A stretch of 64,000 nt of DNA from CAZJHX01 sp964545715 (GCA_964545715.1 CAZJHX010000037.1:6931-70930); one strand, 5' to 3'. Shown: positions 25,990-35,281, counted from the first letter of the stretch. Notes: generated from the sequence alone by a model not told the origin. Program-made: numbers and translations.

Positions 25990-26832
25990 TCAGCCGATCA
26001 GAGCCGCGACCTCTTCGGCCTCCTCGAAAGCGCCGGCCACCGTGGCGGTGACGTCATCGGGGGCCAGGTTGTACTGGTCGCGGCACACCTCGACCAGCTG
26101 ATCGACGCCGGGGGAGGCATCGGTCTCGCGGATATAGCTGACCAGGTGAATGGCCGGGTCGACTGGAACATCGCAGTGATGATGCGCGCTGATCGCCATG
26201 GTGAGGCCCTGCGGCAGCTCCCATTTCTCGGCGACGCAGGCGCCGATGTCGCCGTGGTCCCAGCCGAACTCGCTGCTCTCGAGATCCTGAAGCCGCGACT
26301 CGGCGTCCCCGTGCCACGCCTGCAGCAACGGCGCATAGCTGGGGCGAGCGGCTGCCAGCAAAGGCACCGCCATGTCCTGAAGCAGCCCCGCCACAAAGGC
26401 CTCTGAGCTGGTCTGCGGATGCAGCACCTTGGCAAAGTTGCGCGCCAGCGACGCTCGTCGAAATGCGGCGCGCCAGAAGCTGCGCGACGAGAAGCCGGGC
26501 TGGTCAGCCCCCGGCAGCCGGCTCTTCACGGCCACGGCAACCACGATCGACTCCACACGCGCGCGACCCAGCAACGTAACCGCCTGACCGACGCTGTCGA
26601 TCCGGCGCCGCGTACCGTACGCCGCGGAGTTCACGAGCTTCAAGATCGCCACGATGAGCCCCGGCGTCAGCTCGACCGTGCGCGCGATGGCCGCCGAGCT
26701 GGAGTTGGGGTCCCGCAACACCTGCATGGTGCGCATGATCGTGTGCGGAAACATCGGTAGGGAGAACTCCCCAAGCGCATCCAATAGGAGCTCTTTCGGG
26801 TCTCTCTTTTTTCGTCGGAACAGCGTGAGCAT
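25990..26832 (-). CDS. HDOD domain protein with a degenerate HD motif
   Basis: 280 residues, mostly one HDOD domain (about 25-225): LPMFPHTIMRTMQVLRDPNS, LVNSAAYGTRRRIDSVGQAV, and FVAGLLQDMAVPLL, where the catalytic His of HD is replaced by Gln. HDOD proteins lack phosphodiesterase activity and act in signal transduction and motility. It starts with a basic patch (FRRKKRDPKE), possibly a membrane or nucleic-acid contact. It lies 6 bases after the pentapeptide-channel gene on the same strand, so the two are probably co-transcribed. A second HDOD protein at 35944 keeps the HD pair. Confidence 0.88.
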   Translation of the reverse strand: MLTLFRRKKRDPKELLLDALGEFSLPMFPHTIMRTMQVLRDPNSSSAAIARTVELTPGLIVAILKLVNSAAYGTRRRIDSVGQAVTLLGRARVESIVVAVAVKSRLPGADQPGFSSRSFWRAAFRRASLARNFAKVLHPQTSSEAFVAGLLQDMAVPLLAAARPSYAPLLQAWHGDAESRLQDLESSEFGWDHGDIGACVAEKWELPQGLTMAISAHHHCDVPVDPAIHLVSYIRETDASPGVDQLVEVCRDQYNLAPDDVTATVAGAFEEAEEVAALIG

Positions 26833-26838
26833 GCTGAG

Positions 26839-27822
26839 TTACTCCGCCCGTCGGGCCATCTTGCTGCTGAAGATACTGAGGAGGCCACCCAACATCAGGT
26901 AGCCGATAACGACCTCTGCCATGCACACGACCTGCGCCGCCGTGGACGCCGGCAGGACATCGCCGTAACCCAGCGTGGTGATAGTCACAACGCTGTAGTA
27001 GAAGGGCGACAGCCAGGTCTGATGGCCGCCGTAGTCGATGTCGACGCACAGGTACAAACCGGTAAACGCCAGCACCAGCGCAAGGACAAACAGGCCCCAC
27101 CTGCCGAGACTGCGACCACAATCGCTGGTCAGCCACCACAGGCGGTAGAGCATTGCATTGAGGCGGCTGCGGGTACGAAACTCGTGCAGGTAGTTCTCGT
27201 CCATGGCCCATCGGCGCAGGAGGTAGGCGCCTGCAAAGTTGATGTCGCGCATGTCCGCGCCCACCCAGGTGGCGTGCTCGTAGCCGATCACGTTCGAGAG
27301 CGCCGCCCCGCGCAGGTCCGAGCCGCAAAACGACGCGCCGCCGACTGTTGCACCGGTGAGGTCTGTGTCTCGCATGTCCGCGCCGGTCAGGTCCGCGCCG
27401 GTCAGGTCGACTTCGCGCAGACGAGCCTGCTGAAAATTGGTCCGTCCGGCAAACACGTTGGCCAGGCGCGCCCGCGTCAGCGAGGCCTCGATCAGGATCG
27501 CGCCTACGATGGTCGCGCCCTCGAGGTTCGCGCCCATCAAGCCCACTCGCGTGCACAGCGCGTTATCCAAACCAGCCTGGGACAGGTCCGCCATCGCCAG
27601 GTCGGCGTCGGTCAGGTTGGCCTCGTGCAGGACCGCGCCCCGCATCACCGCGCCGATCAGGTTGGCCCCCGACAGGTTGGCCCCCGACAGGTTGGCCCCC
27701 GAGAAGTCCGCGCCGGTCAGGTCACGACCGGAAAAGTCGTGCCCGATGAGTCGCTGCCCCCGAAAGTCCTTGTTGCCCGCGTCCGCGCACGTGTCCGCGC
27801 GCACTGGTTGGGTTGCCTGCAT
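26839..27822 (-). CDS. Pentapeptide-repeat protein fused to a two-TM potassium channel pore
   Basis: 327 residues. Residues about 20-195 are pentapeptide repeats (A/S-D/N-L-x-x, such as ADFSGANLSGANLSGANL), predicted to form a right-handed quadrilateral beta-helix. The C-terminal part has two transmembrane segments (WGLFVLALVLAFTGLYLCV and AEVVIGYLMLGGLLSIF) around the re-entrant loop FYYSVVTITTLGYGDVLP, which contains a complete K+-selectivity filter (TLGYGD). It should form a tetrameric cation channel with a large cytoplasmic beta-helix on each N-terminus. DNA encoding the repeats includes 15-bp tandem copies near 27661-27710. It is probably in an operon with the HDOD protein. Confidence 0.9.
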   Translation of the reverse strand: MQATQPVRADTCADAGNKDFRGQRLIGHDFSGRDLTGADFSGANLSGANLSGANLIGAVMRGAVLHEANLTDADLAMADLSQAGLDNALCTRVGLMGANLEGATIVGAILIEASLTRARLANVFAGRTNFQQARLREVDLTGADLTGADMRDTDLTGATVGGASFCGSDLRGAALSNVIGYEHATWVGADMRDINFAGAYLLRRWAMDENYLHEFRTRSRLNAMLYRLWWLTSDCGRSLGRWGLFVLALVLAFTGLYLCVDIDYGGHQTWLSPFYYSVVTITTLGYGDVLPASTAAQVVCMAEVVIGYLMLGGLLSIFSSKMARRAE

Positions 27823-27880
27823 GCAGTGTCCAACGGTGCTCAGGCGCCGGATGTTTAGCGATTTCAGCGGGTTCGGACCG

Positions 27881-29122
27881 TTACCAGATCGTGCGCACGC
27901 GGATGGTCTCGGGGGTACGCAGCGCCGCCTTCAGCTCTGCGTCCTTGTCTTTGTCGCCGCCATACGGGGTCTCGATGTCCAGGATCGCGTACGCGTGGTG
28001 GGCGTCCGTCTGCAGGTACTGAGCGACGATGTTGACGTCAAACTCCGCGATTGCCGAGTGCAGACGGCCCAGCACGCCGGGCACGTTGCGATGGAAGTGC
28101 AGCACGCGGTGGCAGCCCGGGTGCAGCCGCGGCAGCTGGACCTCGGGGATGTTGACAGCGGTGGTGGTCGAGCCGTTGTTCATCAGCTTGACCAGGCGGC
28201 CTGAGACGCTCTCGGCGATGTTGCGCTGCGCCTCGATCGTCGAGCCGCCGACGTGCGGCGTCAGGATGACGTTGGGGCAGCCGCACAGCGGGCTGTTGAA
28301 GTCGTCGCCGTTGACGGCGGGCTCGCTGGGGAAGACGTCCACCGCGGCGCCCCCGATGTGCCCGCTGTGGATCGCGTCGGCCAGCGCCTGAACGTCGACG
28401 ACGGTGCCGCGCGCGTTGTTGATCAAGAAGGCGCCCGGCTTCATCGCCGCCAGCTGCTCCGCGCCGATCATGCCTTTGGTCGCGTCAGTCGCCGGGACGT
28501 GCAGCGTGACGACGTCCGACTCGGCCAGAATCTGGTCCAGGGACATGACCGACTGGGAGTTCCCAAGCGTCAGCACCTCTGCCACGTCGTAGTAGAGGAC
28601 GCGCATGCCCAGAAGCTCGGCGAGCACCGACACCTGGCTGCCGATGCGGCCGTAACCCACGATTCCGAGCGTCCGGCCGCGGATCTCGTGGCTGCCGACG
28701 GCGCTCTTCTGCCAGACCCCCTGGTGCATCTGCGTGTTGCGATCACCCAGCTTGCGGTGAAGCATGATGACCTCTGCCAGCGTCTTCTCGGCCACGGACC
28801 GGGTGTTGGAGAACGGCGCGTTGAAGATCGGCACGCCGCGCGCAGCAGCCTGCGCCAGATCGACCTGGTTGGTCCCGATGCAGTAGCAGCCGACGGCCCA
28901 CAGACGGTCGGCCGCCGCCAGAAACTCCTCGGTCACATGCGTCTTGGAGCGGATGCCGACGATGTGGGCGTCCCGCGCGACGTCGATCAGGTCCTGCCCG
29001 TTGTAGGCCGACGTGTGGTGCTCCACGGTGAAGCCGCCCTGCTCGAGCAGCTCAACGGCGCGCTGGTGGATGTCCTCCAAGAGGACGACTTTGATGCGGT
29101 GCAGCGGGTACGAGGTCGCCAT
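27881..29122 (-). CDS. serA: D-3-phosphoglycerate dehydrogenase (SerA, ACT-domain type)
   Basis: 413 residues, close to the E. coli enzyme (410). It catalyses the first step of serine synthesis, oxidation of 3-phosphoglycerate to 3-phosphohydroxypyruvate with NAD. Seen: the Rossmann loop TLGIVGYGRIGSQV, catalytic Arg in INNARGTVVD, Glu in DVFPSEP and His in ILTPHVGGSTIEAQ. There is a C-terminal ACT domain (about 340-413; VLHFHRNVPGVLGRLHSAIA) for serine feedback. The SIRSKTHVT-type segment and absence of the long intervening domain place it with the short E. coli-like class. It stands alone among unrelated genes. Confidence 0.93.
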   Translation of the reverse strand: MATSYPLHRIKVVLLEDIHQRAVELLEQGGFTVEHHTSAYNGQDLIDVARDAHIVGIRSKTHVTEEFLAAADRLWAVGCYCIGTNQVDLAQAAARGVPIFNAPFSNTRSVAEKTLAEVIMLHRKLGDRNTQMHQGVWQKSAVGSHEIRGRTLGIVGYGRIGSQVSVLAELLGMRVLYYDVAEVLTLGNSQSVMSLDQILAESDVVTLHVPATDATKGMIGAEQLAAMKPGAFLINNARGTVVDVQALADAIHSGHIGGAAVDVFPSEPAVNGDDFNSPLCGCPNVILTPHVGGSTIEAQRNIAESVSGRLVKLMNNGSTTTAVNIPEVQLPRLHPGCHRVLHFHRNVPGVLGRLHSAIAEFDVNIVAQYLQTDAHHAYAILDIETPYGGDKDKDAELKAALRTPETIRVRTIW

Positions 29123-29150
29123 GCGACACCCTTACCACTCGCCTGCACGC

Positions 29151-29858
29151 TCAGCAATCGTGGTTCTTGACCCCGACCTTGCGGCGCGGACCGACGCGGA
29201 TGGTCGGGGCGATGGTGACCGTCCCTTCGTACCGCTCGACGCTGCAGCAGCGCCCATCTTTGAAGCTGTACCGGTACTCGGCGCGCTTGACCCACTTGAG
29301 CTTGACCGCGCGTAGCTGGAGCACCCGCCGATAGAGCTGGATGTCCTCCGACCGCGGCCAGAAGCGCTTGGCGGCGGCCCACAGCTTCTTGTGCTTGCGC
29401 TTGACCGCCGCTATCGCTTTGTCGGTCGGGCCGGCCGGCGTCCCGACGCAGATGCCGGGGTCGTACTTGTTGATGATCGCGCGCCGCACATGCAGCAGCG
29501 ACGGACCTTTGACCGGGTCCGGCTTCGGCGCGCGCGGCAACACCATGAATGAGCGGCGACGACCGGTAGTGGTCTGCACGACATAGCGCCCCGCCTTCAG
29601 CTTGCCGAGCGCGTGCCATTTGACGCCGGCGGCGATCATGCGCCTGCAGCGGCCGGTGACCTTGGCCGACACGTTCAGCACGGTGCGCCCACGGCCCGGC
29701 GTGCGCATCACGCGGGTCGTCACGGTGCAGCCCGAGCCGCCGGCATGCGGGATCTGGATACTCACGTGGCTGTCCTCATTGGGACGAGCAGGCCTGACGT
29801 GGGCCACCGCGGGCAGGGTGATCAGGAGGGCGAGCGCGCAGAGAGACAAGCGAGTCAT
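29151..29858 (-). CDS. Exported hypothetical protein
   Basis: 235 residues. A clear signal peptide (LSLCALALLITLPAVAHV) is followed by a basic, Cys-containing protein that I cannot assign to a family. The N-terminal half is beta-rich (GGSGCTVTTRVMRTPGRGR). The C-terminal half has a helix of Lys and Trp (AIAAVKRKHKKLWAAAKRFW) and ends with KVGVKNHDC. Probably periplasmic. It is upstream of serA on the same strand with a 28-base gap, and a link to serine metabolism is not supported. Confidence 0.65.
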   Translation of the reverse strand: MTRLSLCALALLITLPAVAHVRPARPNEDSHVSIQIPHAGGSGCTVTTRVMRTPGRGRTVLNVSAKVTGRCRRMIAAGVKWHALGKLKAGRYVVQTTTGRRRSFMVLPRAPKPDPVKGPSLLHVRRAIINKYDPGICVGTPAGPTDKAIAAVKRKHKKLWAAAKRFWPRSEDIQLYRRVLQLRAVKLKWVKRAEYRYSFKDGRCCSVERYEGTVTIAPTIRVGPRRKVGVKNHDC

Positions 29859-29893
29859 GAGCCGTGAGACGGGTCAGGCCCGACAACGATCTG

Positions 29894-30763
29894 TCAGAAG
29901 TGCACAAGGATGACGCCGACGCTGGCCAGGGCCGCCCCAAACAGCGCACCGGGGCCCACGCGCTCGCGTAGGACCAACAAACCCAGCGCGACCGAGCCGG
30001 CGGTGGACAGGCTCGAAAGCGGGCTGACGACGGCTATCGGCGCCAGTCCCAGCGCCAGGCTGATCGCGACAAAGCCGCCGGCCTCGAAAACGGCTACACG
30101 GCTCGCGACCAGCCAGTCGTGCGCCGAGCGCGGGCGCCGATCGATCAGGCCGAAGCGCAGTAGGATCGGCACGCCGATGAGCAGCTCGACCGACCACACC
30201 GCGGGAATCGTCCACAGCCGCCCGACCTCCGCGCCCAGGATGGTGAAGGCGGGGACCATGACCCCAAAACCAAGCGCTGACACCACCGCGGCGATCATCG
30301 CGGCGCCCGGCGTCTCACCGCCCCGATCGGCCGCCGTGGATCGGGCCAGCGCGCCGTTGCCCAACACGACCAGCGCCACCCCCGCGGCGACAAAGCCGCC
30401 GACCTGCTCGTCGAATACCAGCGCGGCGATCAGGACGCTGATGATGGTCCACGCGGAGATAACAGGGCTGACCACCGCCACCTGTCCCCGGCGCAGCGCC
30501 TCGAAGAGACCGCTGTACGCGACCACGGCGGCTACGCCGGCGACCAATAATGCGGCCGCCCCCTTGGCGCTGAGGCTGCCCGGCATGCCCTCGACCACCA
30601 AGGCCGCGCAAGCGACCGCGGTCCCACCCAGCAGTTGTGCCCACAGCAGCGCGCCAAACGACCCGAAACGGCGCGCAGACCCCTGAATGGACACGTTGGC
30701 GGCGGCCCAGAGCACAGCGCTTGCCAGAGCCAGCAACGACCCTGCGAATGTGGCGGCGATCAT
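29894..30763 (-). CDS. EamA/DMT-superfamily transporter
   Basis: 289 residues with about ten hydrophobic segments and the internal two-fold repeat of EamA proteins (about 1-140 and 155-289). Each half ends near AALVFDEQVGGFVAAGVALVVLG and LLVLRERVGPGALFGAALASVG, the conserved ExV/xxG closing helix. It is an inner-membrane permease for small metabolites; the substrate is not predictable. I chose the ATG at 30763; an in-frame TTG at 30772 is weaker. It is divergent from the methyltransferase gene with only 20 bases between starts, so their promoters must overlap coding sequence. Confidence 0.88.
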   Translation of the reverse strand: MIAATFAGSLLALASAVLWAAANVSIQGSARRFGSFGALLWAQLLGGTAVACAALVVEGMPGSLSAKGAAALLVAGVAAVVAYSGLFEALRRGQVAVVSPVISAWTIISVLIAALVFDEQVGGFVAAGVALVVLGNGALARSTAADRGGETPGAAMIAAVVSALGFGVMVPAFTILGAEVGRLWTIPAVWSVELLIGVPILLRFGLIDRRPRSAHDWLVASRVAVFEAGGFVAISLALGLAPIAVVSPLSSLSTAGSVALGLLVLRERVGPGALFGAALASVGVILVHF

Positions 30764-30783
30764 GATAAGCAAGGGCTCATATC

Positions 30784-31533
30784 ATGAACGCCATCGACGA
30801 GCGCGCCTTGCTGTACACGCTGATCCATCGGGGGACGCCGGGCGACGTCGACTTCTACCTGCAGGTCTGCCGCGGCGCCGAGCACGTGCTGGAGCTGGGC
30901 TGCGGCGGCGGGCGCATACTCGCGCCGCTGGCAAGCGCCGGGCACACGGTCGTCGGCCTGGACATTGATCCGGGGATGGTCGCGCTGGCCTTGTCGGCGC
31001 TGCCGTCGGGGGGACTGGCGACCGTCATTCAGGCGGACATGCGCCGCTACGAGCTGCCGCAGCGCTTCGATCGGGTGCTGATCCCCTACAACGGCCTGTA
31101 CGCGCTGGAGACCGACCAGGATATCGAGGCGTGCTTGTGGACGGCTGCGCACCACCTGGCGGAGGACGGCGAGCTGTGGTTCGACGGATATGCGGTGCAC
31201 GATAACGAGGCGGACGGGCCCATGGACGCGGACGACGAGTTCGAGTTCATGACCACGATCATCGAGGGGGGCCAGCGCATCGACGTCTGGGACCGCGAGC
31301 GACCGACGGGCGCCCCTCGCACCCTGCTGGCGGAGTACCGCTTCAAGATTGGCAGCCGCGAGATCGAGCAGGCGATCACGCACCACTTCTTTGCGGCCGG
31401 CGAGGTCATCGGGCTGTTGCGCAAGGTCGGTCTGACCATGACCGGACGGTGGGGCGACTTCGCGGGCACCCCGTTCGCACCCGACTCCGCGCAGCTGGTC
31501 GTCTCGGCCAAGCGCACACAGGACATCAAATGA
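30784..31533 (+). CDS. Class I SAM-dependent methyltransferase
   Basis: 249 residues. The methyltransferase fold is evident from motif I VLELGCGGGR (35-44), VVGLDIDPGMV (acidic ribose contact), VIQADMRRYELP and FDRVLIPYNGLYAL. The C-terminal part adds beta strands (LLAEYRFKI, AITHHFFAAGEVIGLL). The substrate is unknown; the HLAEDGELWFDGY segment resembles small-molecule methylases. Its stop overlaps the start of the thioesterase (ATGA), and a GST follows 43 bases after that gene, forming a small-molecule modification operon. Confidence 0.88.
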   Translation: MNAIDERALLYTLIHRGTPGDVDFYLQVCRGAEHVLELGCGGGRILAPLASAGHTVVGLDIDPGMVALALSALPSGGLATVIQADMRRYELPQRFDRVLIPYNGLYALETDQDIEACLWTAAHHLAEDGELWFDGYAVHDNEADGPMDADDEFEFMTTIIEGGQRIDVWDRERPTGAPRTLLAEYRFKIGSREIEQAITHHFFAAGEVIGLLRKVGLTMTGRWGDFAGTPFAPDSAQLVVSAKRTQDIK

Positions 31534-31958
31534 CCGAGCATCTGACCGACTATCCCGTCGTCGTCGAGTTCCCCGTGGCCTGGGGCGATATGGACGCCTT
31601 CGCACACGTGAACAACACCGTGTACTTCCGGTGGTTCGAGGACGCGCGCATCGCGTACTTCGAGCGGTCCGGGGTGGGCGAGCACATGCGACAGACGCGT
31701 GTGGGTCCCATCCTGGCCAAGACCTGGTGCCGCTTTCGGCTGCCGCTGAAGTTCCCCGACACGGTGCGCATCGGGGCGCGCGTCCAGGACCTGGGCGAGG
31801 ACCGCTTCACGATGGTGTATCGCGTCGTCAGCGAGAGCCTGGACGCCGTGGCCGCGGATGGCGAAGGCTTCATCGTGATGTACGACTACCAAAACCAGCA
31901 CAAGGCGCCGGTCCCACCGGACGTGCGGACCGCGATCGAGGCCCTGGAGAGCCGCTGA
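31530..31958 (+). CDS. Acyl-CoA thioesterase of the 4-hydroxybenzoyl-CoA (hotdog) family
   Basis: 142 residues, typical for a single hotdog domain. The active-site motif is WGDMDAFAHVNNTVYFRWFE; Asp22 in the DxxxHVNN context is the usual catalytic residue. The conserved CRFRLPLKFPDTVRIGARV strand and the C-terminal AADGEGFIVMYDY follow. It should hydrolyse an acyl-CoA thioester in the cytoplasm. I chose the ATG at 31530, which overlaps the methyltransferase stop; the frame is open further upstream over that gene. Confidence 0.92.
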   Translation: MTEHLTDYPVVVEFPVAWGDMDAFAHVNNTVYFRWFEDARIAYFERSGVGEHMRQTRVGPILAKTWCRFRLPLKFPDTVRIGARVQDLGEDRFTMVYRVVSESLDAVAADGEGFIVMYDYQNQHKAPVPPDVRTAIEALESR

Positions 31959-32001
31959 GGTGTGCTAAGGTGCCGCCCTCGAACACTTGGAGGTAACGGC
32001 C

Positions 32002-32658
32002 ATGGCATTGGAGCTTTTCTGGGGCAGCGGCAGCCCGTATTCGTGGCGCGCGCTGCTGACGCTTGAGCACAAGGGGCTGGAGTACACGTCCCACATCATT
32101 CAGTTCTCCAAGGGCGACCATAAGGCCCCGAGCTACCTGGCGATGAACCCGCGCGGCAAGGTCCCGGTGCTCAAGGACGGCGACTTCACCCTGTATGAGT
32201 CGCTGGCCATCATGCACTACATAGACGCCAAGTACCCCGAGCGTCCGCTCTTCGGGACGACGCCGGAGCAGAAGGGGCTGATCAACCGCCTGATCTCCGA
32301 GTTCAGCGCCTACGCGGCCCGGCCGACCATGGACGTGGTGCTGCCGCTCTTTTTCGGCGCAGCCGGGAAAGAGGACGCCATTCGCGCGGGCATGGACACG
32401 GTTCACGGCGAGCTGAAGCGCTGGGAGTCGATCCTGGAGGACAGCGACTGGCTTGCCGGCGCGACGCTCACGGCGGCGGATATCGTGCTGTTCCCGTCGC
32501 TTCAGTCGCTGATGCGCGCCGCGGGCAAAGACGCGGCCGCCCCGCTGCAGCTCGGACTGCTGCCGCTGAAGGACAACTACCCGGCGCTGGCCGCCTGGTG
32601 CGCGCGCATCGAGGCGCTGCCCTACTACGACAAGACCTACCCGCCCCACTGGCGTTAG
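32002..32658 (+). CDS. Glutathione S-transferase family protein
   Basis: 218 residues. The N-terminal thioredoxin fold reads LELFWGSGSPYSWRALLTLEHKG, with Ser as the likely catalytic residue, then KVPVLKDGDFTLYESLAIMHYI, where PVL and ES contact glutathione. The helical domain has SDWLAGATLTAADIVLFPSL, the N-capping box. The ATG at 32002 is preceded by GGAGGT with a 7-base spacer, which decides the start over a TTG at 31987. It is downstream of the methyltransferase and thioesterase, and it ends with a 4-base stop overlap against the convergent lipoprotein gene. Confidence 0.92.
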   Translation: MALELFWGSGSPYSWRALLTLEHKGLEYTSHIIQFSKGDHKAPSYLAMNPRGKVPVLKDGDFTLYESLAIMHYIDAKYPERPLFGTTPEQKGLINRLISEFSAYAARPTMDVVLPLFFGAAGKEDAIRAGMDTVHGELKRWESILEDSDWLAGATLTAADIVLFPSLQSLMRAAGKDAAAPLQLGLLPLKDNYPALAAWCARIEALPYYDKTYPPHWR

Positions 32659-34085
32659 AGACAGAGCTTCAGCAGGTGGACGGTCGGGGCCGCTGACATT
32701 CCCTGAACCTCCACCGGGATCAGCACGGTGTCACCCAGCACCGCGGGCTCGTGCAGAGTCCGCGCTTCCCAGTCACCCTCCGGTTCGTAGCTGACCACGT
32801 CGCCGGCCACCGCGCTTGTGCTGACACGCGTCGCGGACACCGACTTCACGGTGCCCTTGAGCCCAAAGGCGTCCGTGAGCTCGGACCACACGGCGACATA
32901 CCCGTCTTCGCCGCCTACGACCCTCAGCGAGCCGAACGGACTCTCGCTGCCGTTCTTGGTCTCCGCCAGTGCTGTCGGGCCGCCCGCGATCTGGCCCAGC
33001 GGGCCCAGAGTCGACACGTGCAGCGCGCGATCGCCCTCGTAGGTGTCACCGCCCGCGATCGTGCTCCAGCCGAACAGATACCCGCTGCCGGTTGTCGCCG
33101 CCGCCAGGTGACCCTTGATGTCGTCGTCGTCCGCGACCACCTGACCGTTGAGCGCGGTAAACGCCTGGCCGTGTGACGACACCGCGTATGTCAGCCGAAA
33201 CGTCTCCTCGGGAAAGGTCGTCTGGGACCACAGCAGGGCCGCCGCCTCCGCCAAGCCTGCCTGTGCAAAATCCTTCACCGCCGGCCCTTGCGTCTGCGCC
33301 AGCACCGGGCGCTCGTCCAGCGGCTTGCCGAACGGGTCAAACGTGTAGCGCGCGTAGTGAAAGACGTCGGCTTGCAGCACAAACGTCACCAGAAACTTGT
33401 CGCCGACCCAGTCCACCTGTGGGTTGAAGCTGTCGATCACGTGGCATGGCTGCTCGGCCGGATCGCACGCGTCGCCGGTCAGCAGCGGGCAGTCGGGGCA
33501 CTTGAGCCAGGCGTAGAGGTCGTGCGCGCGCTCGGGCTGATTGAGTGGGCCCCCCGCGTTGTCCAGCGCGACATGGAAGAGGTGGCGACCCTCGGCCGAG
33601 TCCGGGCCGGAGCCCGGGGCGGGGATCGTCTCGTTGGACATCCAGACCACGCCCTGACCGTCGGGGTAGCCGGCCACCATCACGCGACCCACCGCGCGGC
33701 GCCCGGTTTGCAATCCCGCCGTCACCACGGTCGGTCCGGACGACACCGCGCCATCCAGTCCGTGCCGGGTCAGCTCCACATCGGAGACGCCATCCTCTCC
33801 TGGGCGGATATAGACGGCCGAGAAGGCGCCGCCGATCCAGCGGACGGTCAGCGACCCCGCCTGGGCGTTGGGCACCTTGATCGCGTCGGCGATCAGCGCC
33901 TGCATGCACTCGCCAGGCTGCGGATCAGGGCCGGGACCCGGCGTCTCAACGCTAAAGCCCGCGTCCGTCGCGTCCGGCAGCACGACGTCGAACGGCGCCG
34001 GGGCGTCCTTTTTGGGGGCGGTCGGCGAGCACGCCGCAACAAGCGCGACGACAAGCAGGCGCCAGGCGGTTCGCTGCGGTGCCAT
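32655..34085 (-). CDS. Large lipoprotein with beta-propeller-like repeats, unknown function
   Basis: 476 residues. The signal LLVVALVAAC has a canonical lipobox, followed by a Pro/Asp-rich linker (about 20-60). The rest is beta-rich with recurring strands such as GGAFSAVYI, GVVWMSN, GDKFLVTFV, AALLWSQ, GYLFGWSTIAGGD and GYVAVWSELTD spaced about 45-60 residues apart, as expected for a propeller. One short Cys group (CPDCPLLTGDACDPAEQPC) may form a disulfide loop. It is divergent from the M20 hydrolase with 29 bases between starts. It resembles the Cys-poor half of the giant protein at 5362. Confidence 0.75.
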   Translation of the reverse strand: MAPQRTAWRLLVVALVAACSPTAPKKDAPAPFDVVLPDATDAGFSVETPGPGPDPQPGECMQALIADAIKVPNAQAGSLTVRWIGGAFSAVYIRPGEDGVSDVELTRHGLDGAVSSGPTVVTAGLQTGRRAVGRVMVAGYPDGQGVVWMSNETIPAPGSGPDSAEGRHLFHVALDNAGGPLNQPERAHDLYAWLKCPDCPLLTGDACDPAEQPCHVIDSFNPQVDWVGDKFLVTFVLQADVFHYARYTFDPFGKPLDERPVLAQTQGPAVKDFAQAGLAEAAALLWSQTTFPEETFRLTYAVSSHGQAFTALNGQVVADDDDIKGHLAAATTGSGYLFGWSTIAGGDTYEGDRALHVSTLGPLGQIAGGPTALAETKNGSESPFGSLRVVGGEDGYVAVWSELTDAFGLKGTVKSVSATRVSTSAVAGDVVSYEPEGDWEARTLHEPAVLGDTVLIPVEVQGMSAAPTVHLLKLCL

Positions 34086-34114
34086 CAGCGCCCATCATAG
34101 ACTAAGATGCCGCG

Positions 34115-35281
34115 ATGGGAATCGCGCTTAGCAGTGAAGACGTCTCGAGCTTGACCGCGCTTAGGCGGCGGATCCACGCCAATCCGGAGCTCGCCTTCAA
34201 CGAATCCGCAACGTCGGCGCTGGTGGTCGAGGGCCTCACAGCGGCCGGGTATGCACCGCAGTCCCTGGCGGGCACCGGGGTCGTGGCGGTGCTGGACTCG
34301 GGGCGCCCCGGACGCACCGTGATGCTGCGCGCCGACATGGACGCCCTGCCGGTACAGGAGCTCAATGAGCACGACTACCGCAGCCAAAAAGACGGACGGA
34401 TGCACGCCTGCGGGCACGACGGACACACCGCCATCATGCTGACCGTGGCCCGGCGCCTGGCCGAGACCGGCGCGCTGCAGGCGGGCAAAGTCGTCTTCGT
34501 CTTTCAGCCCGCGGAGGAGACGGGCGCCGGCGCCAAGGCGATGATCGACGCGGGACTGCTGCGCGACTACGCCCCGGACTGCTGCGGCGGCCTGCATTTA
34601 TGGAGCGAGGCCCCGACCGGCGAGGTGCTGGTCACAAACGGGCCGTTCATGGCGTCCATGGACCGCTTCGAGGTCACGGTAACCGGGCGCGGCGGTCACG
34701 GCGCTATCCCACAGAACGCGCGCGACCCTATCGTGGCGGCGGCGCAGATGATCACCGCGCTGCAGACGATCGTGGCGCGCAATATCGATCCGCTGCAGGC
34801 GGCTGTCATGACGGTCGGCAGCGTGCGCGGCGGCGATCATTTCAACGTCATTCCGCAGCAGTGCTCCTTTTCGGGGACCGTGCGCACGTTCAGCGAGACG
34901 GTCCAGGCCGAGGTTCAGGCGGCGTTCACGCGCGTGCTGACGGGCGTGGCCGGCGCGCTGGATGTCGCCGTGGACATCGACTATCGGCGCATCAGCCTGC
35001 CGGTGATCAACGCGCCGCAGTGGTGTGACGTCGTCCGACAGTGCGTGGACGCCGTGCCCGGCGCCGCTTTGGGCCCGCCGGATTTCCGCACGATGGGCGC
35101 CGAAGACATGGCGTATTTCCTCCAGCAGGTGCCAGGCGTGTACTTCTTTGTCGGCGCCGGCAATCCGGCCGTCGGCGCGACGTATCCACATCACCACCCG
35201 CGCTTTGAAATCGACGAGGGGGCGCTGCCCGTGGGTGTGGGACTGCTCTGCGAGTACGCGATCAAGGCAGCCCATCCTTAG
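34115..35281 (+). CDS. M20 family amidohydrolase (hippurate hydrolase/IAA-amino acid hydrolase-like)
   Basis: 388 residues, normal for M20D. Metal and catalytic residues are intact: RADMDALP, HACGHDGH (Cys99 and His101 as di-metal ligands), PAEE (Glu134-Glu135), GLHLW (His161) and a C-terminal PHHHPRFEI ligand. The GGHGAIPQNARDPIVAA dimerisation-domain segment is also present. It removes acyl groups from N-acyl amino acids or cleaves dipeptide-like amides in the cytoplasm; the precise substrate cannot be read from sequence. It stands alone, divergent from the lipoprotein gene. Confidence 0.93.
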   Translation: MGIALSSEDVSSLTALRRRIHANPELAFNESATSALVVEGLTAAGYAPQSLAGTGVVAVLDSGRPGRTVMLRADMDALPVQELNEHDYRSQKDGRMHACGHDGHTAIMLTVARRLAETGALQAGKVVFVFQPAEETGAGAKAMIDAGLLRDYAPDCCGGLHLWSEAPTGEVLVTNGPFMASMDRFEVTVTGRGGHGAIPQNARDPIVAAAQMITALQTIVARNIDPLQAAVMTVGSVRGGDHFNVIPQQCSFSGTVRTFSETVQAEVQAAFTRVLTGVAGALDVAVDIDYRRISLPVINAPQWCDVVRQCVDAVPGAALGPPDFRTMGAEDMAYFLQQVPGVYFFVGAGNPAVGATYPHHHPRFEIDEGALPVGVGLLCEYAIKAAHP

